This document shows positions 50,601 through 62,313 of a DNA stretch of 64,000 nucleotides, piece by piece. The notes below the pieces were generated by a model. That model had not been told where the DNA came from. It did no database searches and saw only the letters and a program-made list of their open reading frames with translations. Source of the DNA: Frigoribacterium sp. Leaf186. GTDB taxonomy: Bacteria > Actinomycetota > Actinomycetes > Actinomycetales > Microbacteriaceae. Positions within the stretch are counted from its first letter, which is position 1. Each line of letters begins with the position of its first letter. The stretch covers positions 223,512 to 287,511 of the forward strand of contig NZ_LMPQ01000001.1 in NCBI RefSeq assembly GCF_001423905.1, given 5' to 3'. A program made the translations under genes and the position numbers.

Positions 50601-51515
50601 TCACCAGCCACGCTCGGCGAGGCGGTGCGGTGCGGGCAGGTCGGGCACGTTGATGCCGACCATGGCCTCGCCGAGGCCGCGCGAGGCGTCGGCGACCACC
50701 TGGGGGTCGTCGAAGAACGTGGTCGCCTTGACGATCGCCTTGGCACGCTCGGCCGGGTTGCCGGACTTGAAGATGCCCGAGCCGACGAAGACGCCGTCGG
50801 CGCCGAGCTGCATCATGAGGGCCGCGTCGGCGGGCGTCGCGACGCCGCCGGCCGTGAAGAGCACGACGGGCAGCTTGCCGGTCTCGGCGATCTCGCGGAC
50901 GAGTTCGAAGGGTGCCTGCAGCTCTTTGGCGGCGACGTAGAGTTCGTCGGTCTTGAGGCCACGGAGCTGGGCGATCTCTTTCGAGATGGTGCGGATGTGC
51001 TTGGTCGCCTCGGAGACGTCGCCCGTGCCGGCCTCACCCTTGGAGCGGATCATGGCGGCACCCTCGGTGATGCGGCGCAGGGCCTCGCCGAGGTTGGTGG
51101 CACCGCAGACGAACGGGACGGTGAAATTCCACTTGTCGATGTGGTTGACGTAGTCGGCCGGGCTCAGCACCTCGGACTCGTCGATGTAGTCGACGCCGAG
51201 GGTCTGCAGGATCTGGGCCTCGACGAAGTGCCCGATGCGGGCCTTCGCCATGACGGGGATCGACACCGCGGCGACGATCTCGTCGATCATGTCGGGGTCG
51301 CTCATGCGCGCGACGCCGCCCTGCGACCGGATGTCGGCGGGGACCCGCTCGAGGGCCATGACGGCCACGGCCCCGGCGTCTTCGGCGATCTTCGCCTGCT
51401 CGACGTTGACGACGTCCATGATGACGCCGCCCTTGAGCATCTCGGCGAGACCGCGCTTGACGCGGCTCGAGCCGGTGGTGGAGGACTGGGTGGAGGCGGA
51501 GGTCGTGTCGCTCAT
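50601..51515 (-). CDS. pdxS: Pyridoxal 5'-phosphate synthase lyase subunit
   Basis: 304 residues. Builds PLP from ribose 5-phosphate, glyceraldehyde 3-phosphate and ammonia supplied by Pdx[31 protein letters not shown] and [27 protein letters not shown] are typical. ATG 51515 is used; an ATG four codons earlier is also in frame. A TAAGAT box lies just upstream, so a message from it would have almost no leader. PLP feeds TrpB and SufS, both in this window. Confidence 0.96.
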   Translation of the reverse strand: MSDTTSASTQSSTTGSSRVKRGLAEMLKGGVIMDVVNVEQAKIAEDAGAVAVMALERVPADIRSQGGVARMSDPDMIDEIVAAVSIPVMAKARIGHFVEAQILQTLGVDYIDESEVLSPADYVNHIDKWNFTVPFVCGATNLGEALRRITEGAAMIRSKGEAGTGDVSEATKHIRTISKEIAQLRGLKTDELYVAAKELQAPFELVREIAETGKLPVVLFTAGGVATPADAALMMQLGADGVFVGSGIFKSGNPAERAKAIVKATTFFDDPQVVADASRGLGEAMVGINVPDLPAPHRLAERGW

Positions 51516-51538
51516 GATGGCCCCCATCTTAGGCCCGA

Positions 51539-52123
51539 TCAGGGTGTCGGCGACGCCGCGGGGGTCACACCGACGCCGTCGGTCGGCCACGCCTCGGCCA
51601 CGGCCACCCGGACGTCGCCGAGCAACTGCGTGACGGCCTTCGTGCCGGCGACGATCGGGAAGAAGTTCGAGTCCCCCGCGTAGCGCGGCACCACGTGCTG
51701 GTGGAGGTGCTCGGCGATGCCCGCCCCGCCGACCTGGCCCTGGTTCATCCCGATGTTGAAACCCTGCGCGTGCGACACGCGGGTCAGCACGCGCATGGCC
51801 GTCTGGGTCAGGGTCGCGATCTCGGCGACCTCGTCCGGGCCGGCGAGGTCGTAGGTCGAGACGTGACGGTAGGGGCAGACCAGCAGGTGCCCGGGGTTGT
51901 ACGGGTACAGGTTGAGCAGCACGTAGGCGTGCTCGCCCCGGGCCACGATCAGGGCCTCGTCGTCCGACTTCGAGGGAGCGCGGCAGAAGGGGCACGACTC
52001 GTCGTGCGCCCCCTGCCCGGCCTCGACGTAGACCGCGCGGTGCGGCGTCCAGAGCCGCTGGAACGCGTCGGGGACCGCGGCGAAGTCGGCGGACGACTCG
52101 GCCTCGGTCCCCTCGACGCGCAC
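51539..52123 (-). CDS. HIT-family nucleotide hydrolase/phosphorylase
   Basis: 194 residues from GTG 52123, two bases after thrS. HIT motif [10 protein letters not shown] near residues 145-154 with the His triad; CPFC near residue 45 is a probable zinc site. [19 protein letters not shown] matches the actinobacterial AP4A phosphorylase-like group (Rv2613c type), which degrades diadenosine tetraphosphate made as a by-product by aminoacyl-tRNA synthetases such as the ThrS next door. Exact substrate not provable from sequence. Confidence 0.92.
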   Translation of the reverse strand: MRVEGTEAESSADFAAVPDAFQRLWTPHRAVYVEAGQGAHDESCPFCRAPSKSDDEALIVARGEHAYVLLNLYPYNPGHLLVCPYRHVSTYDLAGPDEVAEIATLTQTAMRVLTRVSHAQGFNIGMNQGQVGGAGIAEHLHQHVVPRYAGDSNFFPIVAGTKAVTQLLGDVRVAVAEAWPTDGVGVTPAASPTP

Positions 52124-52125
52124 GA

Positions 52126-54156
52126 TCAGACCTGGGCCTTCGTCTCGATGGCCGTGACGATCTTGGCGACGGCCTCGTCGATCGGCACGCCGTTCTCCTG
52201 CGAACCGTCGCGGTACCGGAAGCTGACCGCCCCGGCCGCTCGGTCGTCTTCTCCGGCGATGAGCTGGAACGGCACCTTGGCCTTGGTGTGCGTCCTGATC
52301 TTCTTCGGCATGCGGTCGTCGCTGTGGTCGACCTGGGCGCGGACGCCGACCTCGCGCAGTCGCGCCACGACCTCGTCGAGGTAGTCGCCGTACTCGTCGG
52401 CCACGGGGATCGCCACGACCTGGACGGGCGCGAGCCAGACCGGGAACGCCCCGGCGTAGTGCTCGGTGAGCACCCCGAAGAAGCGCTCGATCGAGCCGAA
52501 CAACGCGCGGTGGATCATGACCGGCCGCTGGCGCGAACCGTCGGCCGCCGTGTACTCGAGGTCGAAGCGCTCCGGCAGGTTGAAGTCGAGCTGGACCGTC
52601 GACATCTGCCACGTGCGCCCGATGGCGTCACGTGCCTGGACCGAGATCTTGGGGCCGTAGAACGCGGCGCCGGCCGGGTCGGGCACGAGCTCGAGACCCG
52701 TCTCTTCGGCGACCTGGCGGAGCGTCGCCGTCGCCTCGTCCCAGGTGGCGTCGTCGCCGACGTACTTCTCGGGGTCTTTCGTGGAGAGCTCGAGGTAGAA
52801 GTCGTCCAGGCCGTAGTCGCGCAGGAGGCTGAGCACGAAGTCGAGCGTGCCCTTGAGCTCGGACGCCATGTCGTCGCGCGTCGTGAAGATGTGTGCGTCG
52901 TCCTGGGTCATGCCGCGCACGCGGGTGAGGCCGTGGATGACCCCGGACTTCTCGTTGCGGTAGACCGTGCCGAATTCGAACAGGCGCTGGGGCAGATCGC
53001 GGTACGACTTGGCCGACGACCGGTACGCCAGGATGTGCATCGGGCAGTTCATGGGCTTGAGGTAGTAGTCGGCGCCCTGTCGCGTGATCTCGCCCTCGTC
53101 GTTGCGTGCCTCGTCGAGGTGCATCGCCGGGAACATGCCGTCCTTGTACCAGCCCAGGTGACCCGAGGTCTCGAACAGGGCCGCCTTGGTGATGTGCGGC
53201 GTGTAGACGAACTCGTAGCCGGCCTTCTCGTGGCGTTCGCGCGAGTAGTCCTCCATCTGGCGGCGGATGATGCCGCCCTTGGGGTGGAAGATCGCCAGGC
53301 CCGAGCCGATCTCGTCGGGGAACGAGAACAGGTCGAGCTCGGCGCCGAGCTTGCGATGGTCGCGCTTGGCGGCCTCCTCGAGCCGGGCCTGGTAGGCACG
53401 GAGGTCGTCCTTCGTCGGCCAGGCGGTGCCGTAGATGCGCTGCAGCTGGGGGTTCTTCTCGGACCCGCGCCAGTAGGCGGCGGCCACGCGCATGAGCTTC
53501 GTGGCGTTGCCGACGAGGCGCGTGCTGGGCACGTGCGGACCGCGGCAGAGGTCGAACCAGACCACGTCGCCGGTCTTCGGGTCGACGTTGTCGTAGACGG
53601 TGAGCTCGGCCCCGCCCACCTCGACGGACTCGCCGTCGGCACCGAGCTCGTCGGCCGAGCCGCCCTTGAGGCCGATCAGTTCGAGCTTGAACGGCTCGTG
53701 GGCCAACAGTTCGCGCGCCTCGTCGTCGCTCACGACGCGTCGACGGAAGCGCTGGCCCTGACGGATGATGCGCTCCATGCCCTTCTCGATCGCCTTGAGG
53801 TCGTCGGGGGTGAAGGGCTCGGCGACGTCGAAGTCGTAGTAGAAGCCGTCGGTGACGGGCGGCCCGATGCCGAGCTTGGCCTCGGGGTTGATCTGCTGCA
53901 CGGCCTGCGCCATGACGTGCGCCGCCGAGTGGCGCAGGATCGCGAGCCCGTCGGGCGAGTCGATCGTGACCGGCTCGGCCACGTCGCCCGCCTGCAGCTC
54001 GGTCGCGAGGTCACGCAGTTCACCCGCCACGCGCACGGCGACGACCGCCTTGTCGGTGAACAGGTCGAAGCCGGTCGTCGTCTCGGTGGCCTCGACGGCC
54101 ACGGGGCCGGACGGGGCTGGGGAGGCGGTCGGGTCGAGTTCGGTCTGGTCGGACAC
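52126..54156 (-). CDS. thrS: Threonyl-tRNA synthetase
   Basis: 676 residues. TGS domain at the N terminus, editing domain ([21 protein letters not shown]), class II core with the zinc cysteine in [29 protein letters not shown], and the C-terminal anticodon-binding domain ([18 protein letters not shown]). The first 25 residues are unconserved and Ser/Pro/Thr-rich. It overlaps nothing upstream; a TAAAGT box lies 34 bases before the ATG. Confidence 0.97.
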   Translation of the reverse strand: MSDQTELDPTASPAPSGPVAVEATETTTGFDLFTDKAVVAVRVAGELRDLATELQAGDVAEPVTIDSPDGLAILRHSAAHVMAQAVQQINPEAKLGIGPPVTDGFYYDFDVAEPFTPDDLKAIEKGMERIIRQGQRFRRRVVSDDEARELLAHEPFKLELIGLKGGSADELGADGESVEVGGAELTVYDNVDPKTGDVVWFDLCRGPHVPSTRLVGNATKLMRVAAAYWRGSEKNPQLQRIYGTAWPTKDDLRAYQARLEEAAKRDHRKLGAELDLFSFPDEIGSGLAIFHPKGGIIRRQMEDYSRERHEKAGYEFVYTPHITKAALFETSGHLGWYKDGMFPAMHLDEARNDEGEITRQGADYYLKPMNCPMHILAYRSSAKSYRDLPQRLFEFGTVYRNEKSGVIHGLTRVRGMTQDDAHIFTTRDDMASELKGTLDFVLSLLRDYGLDDFYLELSTKDPEKYVGDDATWDEATATLRQVAEETGLELVPDPAGAAFYGPKISVQARDAIGRTWQMSTVQLDFNLPERFDLEYTAADGSRQRPVMIHRALFGSIERFFGVLTEHYAGAFPVWLAPVQVVAIPVADEYGDYLDEVVARLREVGVRAQVDHSDDRMPKKIRTHTKAKVPFQLIAGEDDRAAGAVSFRYRDGSQENGVPIDEAVAKIVTAIETKAQV

Positions 54157-54189
54157 GGCGGTGGTTCCTATCGTCGAGGGGCGGGGACC

Positions 54190-54195
54190 ACTTTA
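54190..54195 (-). promoter_or_regulatory. Candidate -10 box for thrS
   Basis: TAAAGT on the minus strand, 34 bases before the thrS ATG, in the 101-base sufU-thrS gap. Too little leader for a T-box. No good -35 box. Confidence 0.45.
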
Positions 54196-54257
54196 GCCGT
54201 CGACCGACGCTCGTCCGGTCGGCGGCCGGGAGGCGCGGAGACAGCCCTCCGGACCGT

Positions 54258-57474
<3,217 letters not shown>

Positions 57475-57488
57475 GCGTCCCCCGGCGG

Positions 57489-57534
57489 ACGACACGCGCC
57501 TCCTGGTCCGACGGACGAGGAGGCGCGGGTCGTC
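57489..57534. terminator. Large inverted repeat between convergent genes, built from the AGGAGGCGCG motif
   Basis: CGCGCCTCCT (57495-57504) and AGGAGGCGCG (57518-57527) are perfect inverted copies, joined by GTCCG/CGGAC arms around a single central A; ACGAC/GTCGT extends the pairing outward. It lies between the MetE-like gene (+) and the ABC ATPase gene (-), so it can act as a two-way terminator. Confidence 0.8.
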
Positions 57535-57553
57535 TCGGGCGCGGGGGGCCCCG

Positions 57554-58357
57554 TCAGTCGTCGAGCGGCTTGAGCACCCGCTGCAGGAACTGCCGGGTGC
57601 GGGCCTCGCGGGGGCGCGTGAGCACGTCGGCGGGCCGACCGCGCTCGACGACGACACCGGCGTCCATGAAGAGCAGCTCGTCGGCCACGCGGCGGGCGAA
57701 CTCGAGCTCGTGGGTGACGACGATCATCGTCCAGCCCTCGTCGGCGAGCTCTTTCACGACGGTGAGCACGTCGCCGACCAGTTCGGGGTCGAGTGCGGAG
57801 GTCGGTTCGTCGAAGAGCAGCAGCTCGGGCCGCAGGGCGAGCGCCCGGACGATGCCCACGCGCTGCTGCTGCCCGCCCGAGAGCTCGGAGGGGTAGGCCC
57901 CGGCCTTCTCGGCGAGGCCCACGCGCGCGAGGAGCGCCTCGGCCTCGACCCGCGCCTCCTGCGGGTCTCGACCCTGGACGCGGACCGGGCCCTCGACGAC
58001 GTTCTGCAGCACGGTGAGGTGCGGGAACAGGTTGAAGTGCTGGAAGACCATCGACGACCGGTCGCGGAGGGCGAGCAGGTCGCGCTTGCCGACCTTGCCT
58101 CCGAAGTCGATCGACCGACCGTCGGAGAGCGTGACGACTCCCCCGTCGGGCACCTCGAGGCTGTTGAGCGAGCGCAGCACGGTCGTCTTGCCCGAGCCCG
58201 AGGGGCCGATGATGGCGACGACGCGCCCTCGCCTCACCTCGAGGTCGATGCCCCGCAGCACCTCGTTCTCGCCGAACGACTTGTGCAGGCCGCGGACGGT
58301 CAGCACCGGGGCACCGGTCGGGTCGGCCGGCCGGGGCGGGGTGACGTCAGCGGGCAA
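57554..58357 (-). CDS. Polar amino acid ABC transporter, ATP-binding protein
   Basis: 267 residues. Walker A GPSGSGKTT, Q-loop VFQHFNLFPH, signature ELSGGQQQRVGIVRAL, Walker B LLLFDEPTSALD and H-loop VVTHELEF are all intact; the overall pattern is of the GlnQ/HisP/TcyC type. The start is uncertain: TTG 58357 overlaps the permease stop by 11 bases, and a later GTG near VLTVRGLHKSFG would also suit. A copy of the dispersed 10-mer lies in codons for PQEARVEAE. Forms a unit with the permease and lipoprotein genes upstream. Confidence 0.93.
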   Translation of the reverse strand: MPADVTPPRPADPTGAPVLTVRGLHKSFGENEVLRGIDLEVRRGRVVAIIGPSGSGKTTVLRSLNSLEVPDGGVVTLSDGRSIDFGGKVGKRDLLALRDRSSMVFQHFNLFPHLTVLQNVVEGPVRVQGRDPQEARVEAEALLARVGLAEKAGAYPSELSGGQQQRVGIVRALALRPELLLFDEPTSALDPELVGDVLTVVKELADEGWTMIVVTHELEFARRVADELLFMDAGVVVERGRPADVLTRPREARTRQFLQRVLKPLDD

Positions 58358-59012
58358 CGTGGCGGTCCAATCTCTTCTCGAGGGCGTCCTGCCCGAACGA
58401 CAGGATCAGGCAGATCACCCAGTAGACCAGGGCGGCCTCGAGGTAGATCAGCAAGAACTGGTTCGAGACGGTCGCGATCTGCTGCGCCTGACGGAACAGC
58501 TCGACGACGAGGATGACGCTCGCCAACGAGGTGTCCTTCACCAGGCTGATGAACGTGTTCGACAGCGGTGGCACCGAGACCCGGGCCGCCTGGGGCAGGA
58601 TGATCCGCCGGAGGGCGAGCCCCCGCGACATGCCGATCGTGTGGGCGGCCTCCCACTGGCCCTTCGGCACCGAGAGGATGGCGGCCCGGATGACCTCGGC
58701 GGCGTACCCGCCGACGTTCAGGGAGAACGCGATGATCGCGCTCGGCCAGGGGTCGAGCCTGACGCCGATCGACGGTAGGCCGTAGAAGACGACGAAGAGC
58801 TGCACGAGCAGGGGCGTGCCCCGGATGATCGAGATGTAGACCCGGGCGATGCCCGCGAGCACCGCCGTGCCCGACAGTCGCATGAGCGCGATGACGACGG
58901 CGATGACCAGCCCGATCGCCATCGACGCGAAGGCGAGCGGGATCGACGCGACGAGCGCCCCCGACACGATCGGCCAGAGCGACCGCCAGAACAGGTCGAG
59001 GGAGGACTGCAC
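58347..59012 (-). CDS. Polar amino acid ABC transporter, permease
   Basis: 221 residues, about five membrane segments. The EAA-like cytoplasmic loop EAAHTIGMSRGLALRRIILPQAARV couples it to the ATPase; IIRGTPLLVQLFVVFYGLP is typical of the HisM/GlnP/TcyB family. GTG start, two bases after the binding-protein gene. One permease gene only, so a homodimer is likely. Confidence 0.95.
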   Translation of the reverse strand: MQSSLDLFWRSLWPIVSGALVASIPLAFASMAIGLVIAVVIALMRLSGTAVLAGIARVYISIIRGTPLLVQLFVVFYGLPSIGVRLDPWPSAIIAFSLNVGGYAAEVIRAAILSVPKGQWEAAHTIGMSRGLALRRIILPQAARVSVPPLSNTFISLVKDTSLASVILVVELFRQAQQIATVSNQFLLIYLEAALVYWVICLILSFGQDALEKRLDRHVAR

Positions 59013-59014
59013 GC

Positions 59015-59875
59015 TTACTCGCTGACGTCCTGGCCGAAGTACTTCTCGCTGATGGTCGACAGCGTGCCGTCGGACTTCAGCTCGGCGAGGGCGTCGTCGA
59101 TCGCCGTCACGAGGTCGTCGCTGCCCTTGGTGGTGACCAGGGCCGAGCGCGAGACGTCGTCGGTGGTCGCCGCGATCTTGATGCCGGCGGCCTGGTCGGG
59201 GTTGGTCTTGACGTAGTCGAGGAAGGTCAGCTCGTCGTTGACCGTCGCGTCGATGCGGCCCTGCTCGAGCAGCGCGACGGACTGGGCCCAGCCCTCGACG
59301 ACCTGGACGTCGGCGCCCGCGTCCTTCGCGGTCGTGTAGAAGTTGCTCGACTGCGACTGGGCCGTCGTCTTGCCCTTCAGGTCGGCGAGCGAGGTGATGT
59401 CGGTGTTGTCCGCGGGCGTGATGACCACGCCGCGGCTGACCGTGTAGGGCGTCGAGAAGTCGTACGTCGCCTCGCGCTCGTCGGTGATCGAGATCTGGTT
59501 CGCGACGAGGTCGAACCGACCGGCGGTGAGCCCGGCGAGCAGGGCGTCGAACTGGGTCTCCTCGAAGGTCGGGGTGACGCCGAGCTTCTCGGCGACGGCC
59601 GTGGCGACGTCGACGTCGTAGCCGGTGAGTGCGCCGGCCCCGCCCTCGTGGTACGTGAAGGGCTGGTAGGTGCCCTCGGTGCCGATGACGATCTCGCCGG
59701 CCGCCTGGATGTCGGACAGGCTCTTCGCGGCGCTCGTGTCGGCGGTCGCGCTGCCGGTGGACTGGACGACCCCGTCGGTGGAGGCGGGCGCGCAGGCGGC
59801 CAGGGCGACGGCGGCGGCGGCGATGACGCCGACCGAGGCGAGGCGACGGACGGTGCGGACGGCAGTGATCTTCAC
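59015..59875 (-). CDS. Amino acid-binding lipoprotein of the ABC transporter (cystine/polar type)
   Basis: 286 residues from GTG 59875 with AAAGGA upstream. Signal peptide with lipobox LAAC, so Cys28 should be lipidated by Lgt. The mature part is a class II periplasmic-binding fold (family 3): GTYQPFTYHE, TGYDVDVATAVAEKLG, DALLAGLTAGRFDLVANQISIT and FSTPYTVSRGVV. The pattern resembles cystine binders (TcyA/FliY), but the ligand cannot be fixed from sequence. First gene of the three-gene transporter unit. Confidence 0.92.
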   Translation of the reverse strand: MKITAVRTVRRLASVGVIAAAAVALAACAPASTDGVVQSTGSATADTSAAKSLSDIQAAGEIVIGTEGTYQPFTYHEGGAGALTGYDVDVATAVAEKLGVTPTFEETQFDALLAGLTAGRFDLVANQISITDEREATYDFSTPYTVSRGVVITPADNTDITSLADLKGKTTAQSQSSNFYTTAKDAGADVQVVEGWAQSVALLEQGRIDATVNDELTFLDYVKTNPDQAAGIKIAATTDDVSRSALVTTKGSDDLVTAIDDALAELKSDGTLSTISEKYFGQDVSE

Positions 59876-60002
59876 GAGGGTTCCTTTGCTGCGGCTCGGG
59901 GGTCGGACGAGCCTCACGACCCTAACGCCGCGGGGGCGGGCGTGATTCCCGATGACTCCCCGTGACGTCGGCGCCGGGGGAACCGGGCCTCGCCGGGGAC
60001 GG

Positions 60003-60749
60003 TCAGCGTCGTGCGATCGCCTCGGCGACCGAGGGCGCCCCGTCGAGGCGGACGTGCCGGTGGGCGACGGCGTCGCCCGAGACGGCGACCGTGCTGAGCG
60101 ACAACGAGTGGAACAGGTGGCCGTCGACGAGGTCGGCCCGGACGATGGCGTCGTCGTCGTCCGTCGACAGGGCGCTGCTCTCGCGCAGCAGCTCGAGCCA
60201 CGGCGTCCAGCTGCCCTCGCCCTCGGCCGCCGCCGGCAACGGACCGGACGGAGGCGCGACGTCACGGAACCGGGGCAGCCAGCGGTCGACGCGGGGCACG
60301 CTCCGGTCGTCGGGCCCGGCGTGCGTCAGCAGGTGCACCCCGGGGGCGAGGCGGGCCGTCTCGGTGACGGTGCCGTCCCACACGGAGTGCACCGCGCCTC
60401 CCGCGTCCGCGGTGAGCAGGTTGAAGGTGCGGGTCGTCTGCGGGCCCTCGGGCAGCGCGCCGTCGGCGGCGGCCCGGAGCGGCAGGGCCCCGCGCGTCGT
60501 CCAGCCGCCCGCGGGCGGCTCGGGGGCCTCGTGGCGGTTGAGGACGACGCTCGCCCGGCTCGGGCCCCGGGCGGTGGCCAGCCAGGCCCCGCCGGCCTCG
60601 CGGTCGTGGACGCCCGTGACCCGGTCGCCGAGCTCGGGCCACCACGCGCCGGGCTCGTCCCAGGGCCGGTCGGGCGACTCGTCACGGAGCCCCAGGAACA
60701 CGACGGGCCAGGGCGCGCCCGGCTGGACGGCGACGACGACGGTGCACAT
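60003..60749 (-). CDS. NRDE/TANGO2 family protein
   Basis: 248 residues from ATG 60749. It starts Met-Cys-Thr-Val as family members do, and the namesake Asn-Arg-Asp-Glu motif appears as LRDESPDRPW. GGAWLATARG and VVLNRHEAP match the next family block. The function of this family is poorly known; roles in haem or lipid handling have been suggested for eukaryotic members. Monocistronic as far as seen, divergent from coaBC (130-base gap). Confidence 0.85.
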   Translation of the reverse strand: MCTVVVAVQPGAPWPVVFLGLRDESPDRPWDEPGAWWPELGDRVTGVHDREAGGAWLATARGPSRASVVLNRHEAPEPPAGGWTTRGALPLRAAADGALPEGPQTTRTFNLLTADAGGAVHSVWDGTVTETARLAPGVHLLTHAGPDDRSVPRVDRWLPRFRDVAPPSGPLPAAAEGEGSWTPWLELLRESSALSTDDDDAIVRADLVDGHLFHSLSLSTVAVSGDAVAHRHVRLDGAPSVAEAIARR

Positions 60750-60879
60750 GGGGTCCTCAGGGTGGGGGCTCGTCGGGTCGGGGGCCGACGTTCGGCCGCG
60801 GGATGCGGCATCGTGGTGGGCAACGCTACCGACCCGGCACCGGGTCGGCCGACCGACGCATCGATCGACGAGGCCCACC

Positions 60880-62313
60880 GTGACGCACGACCACCCCCGC
60901 TCCTCCCCCGCCGACGCCCCGCGTCGCCTGTCCGTCGTCGTCGGCGTCTCGGGCGGGATCGCGGCGTACAAGGCCGTCGGCGTCGTCCGCGGCCTCGTGC
61001 TGCGCGGGCACGAGGTGCACGTCGTCCCGACCGAGGCCGCCCTGCGCTTCGTCGGGGCACCGACCTGGGAGGCCACGAGCCGCAACCCCGTGCACACGTC
61101 CGTCTTCGACGACGTCGCCGAGGTGCGGCACGTGGCCCTGGGTCAGCGGGCCGACCTGATCGTCGTCGCCCCCGCGACCGCGCACACCCTGGCCAAGATC
61201 GCCCACGGCCTGTCGGACGACCTGCTCGGCACGACCATCCTCGCGAGCACCGCGCCGCTCGTCGTCGCCCCCGCCATGCACACCGAGATGTGGCGGAACC
61301 TCGCCACCGTCGCCAACGTCGCGCTGCTCCGGTCGCGCGGGGTGACCGTCGTCGGGCCCGACGACGGGCCGCTCACCGGCGGAGACGTGGGGCCCGGGCG
61401 CCTCAGCGAGCCCGACGACATCGTCGCCGCCGCCCTGGCCCTCGTCACCGGCGCCCCCACCACCCGTGCGACCCCGGACTCGGCCGATGCGGCGGACTCC
61501 CCCGCCACCCGAGCGACCCGGGACTCGGCCGACACGACAGGTGGACCGGCCCAGGAGGCGCGGGTCGGCGACCTCGACGGCCTGCGGGTGGTCGTCTCCG
61601 CCGGTGGCACCCGCGAGCCCCTCGACCCCGTGCGCTTCGTCGGCAACCGGTCGAGCGGCAAGCAGGGGGCCGCCCTGGCCTTCGCCGCCGCCGACCGTGG
61701 AGCCCACGTCACCGTCGTCGGTGCCGCCCTCGACGGTGCCGTCCGGCAGCGCCTCGTGGGGCGGGACGACGTCGACCTGGTCGACGTCGGAACCGCGCTC
61801 GAGCTCGAGGCCGCCCTGGGCGAGCACGCACCCCAGGCCGACGTCGTCGTCATGGCCGCGGCCGTCGCCGACTACCGTCCCGTCTCGGTGGCCGACGGCA
61901 AGATCCGCAAGGACGACTCCGGCGACGAACTGACGGTGCGCCTCGTCCGCACCCCCGACGTCCTCGCCGGGCTGGTCGCCCGACGGCCCGCCGGGCAGGT
62001 TGTGGTCGGCTTCGCCGCCGAGACCGCCCGCGACCGCGACGACCTGCTCGAGCTCGGACGCGCCAAGCAGCGGCGCAAGGGAGCCGACCTGCTCGTCCTG
62101 AACCGGGTCGGTTGGACGACCGGCTTCGGTGCGGACGACACGGCCGTCGTCGTGATCGACGCCGACGGCGACGTGGTGTCCGAGTCCGCGGGGTCGAAGG
62201 CGGCGGTGGCCGGGGCCGTGTGGGACGCCGTGGCGTCCCACCGCTCGGCACGAGACGGACGGACCAGCTCGCCACCCCGGCCGCAAGGCGTCTCGACGGG
62301 AGCAGGCGCGTGA
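60880..62313 (+). CDS. coaBC: Bifunctional CoaBC: phosphopantothenoylcysteine decarboxylase / synthetase
   Basis: 477 residues from GTG 60880. CoaC half (about 15-190): VVVGVSGGIAAYKAV, VRHVALGQRADLIVVAPAT with the active His, and PAMHTEMW, where actinobacteria have His in place of the usual Asn. CoaB half (about 230-460): VSAGGTREPLDPVRFVGNRSSGKQG and DLLVLNRVGW. The linker at about 192-228 is unusual: a twice-repeated TRAT-DSAD segment and one AGGAGGCGCG copy. GTGA overlap couples it to the kinase gene downstream, an uncommon partner for coaBC. Confidence 0.95.
   Translation: MTHDHPRSSPADAPRRLSVVVGVSGGIAAYKAVGVVRGLVLRGHEVHVVPTEAALRFVGAPTWEATSRNPVHTSVFDDVAEVRHVALGQRADLIVVAPATAHTLAKIAHGLSDDLLGTTILASTAPLVVAPAMHTEMWRNLATVANVALLRSRGVTVVGPDDGPLTGGDVGPGRLSEPDDIVAAALALVTGAPTTRATPDSADAADSPATRATRDSADTTGGPAQEARVGDLDGLRVVVSAGGTREPLDPVRFVGNRSSGKQGAALAFAAADRGAHVTVVGAALDGAVRQRLVGRDDVDLVDVGTALELEAALGEHAPQADVVVMAAAVADYRPVSVADGKIRKDDSGDELTVRLVRTPDVLAGLVARRPAGQVVVGFAAETARDRDDLLELGRAKQRRKGADLLVLNRVGWTTGFGADDTAVVVIDADGDVVSESAGSKAAVAGAVWDAVASHRSARDGRTSSPPRPQGVSTGAGA
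61461..61532. repeat. Imperfect 27-base direct repeat in the CoaBC linker
   Basis: CACCCGTGCGACCCCGGACT and the bases that follow (61461-61487) return with two changes at 61506-61532, 45 bases on. Both encode TRAT-DSAD in the linker between the two enzyme domains. The next 30 bases carry the dispersed 10-mer. Confidence 0.85.

Noticed and set aside
52126-54257. A T-box leader before thrS
   Set aside because: The gap to sufU is only 101 bases and a likely -10 box leaves about 30 bases of leader, too short for a T-box.
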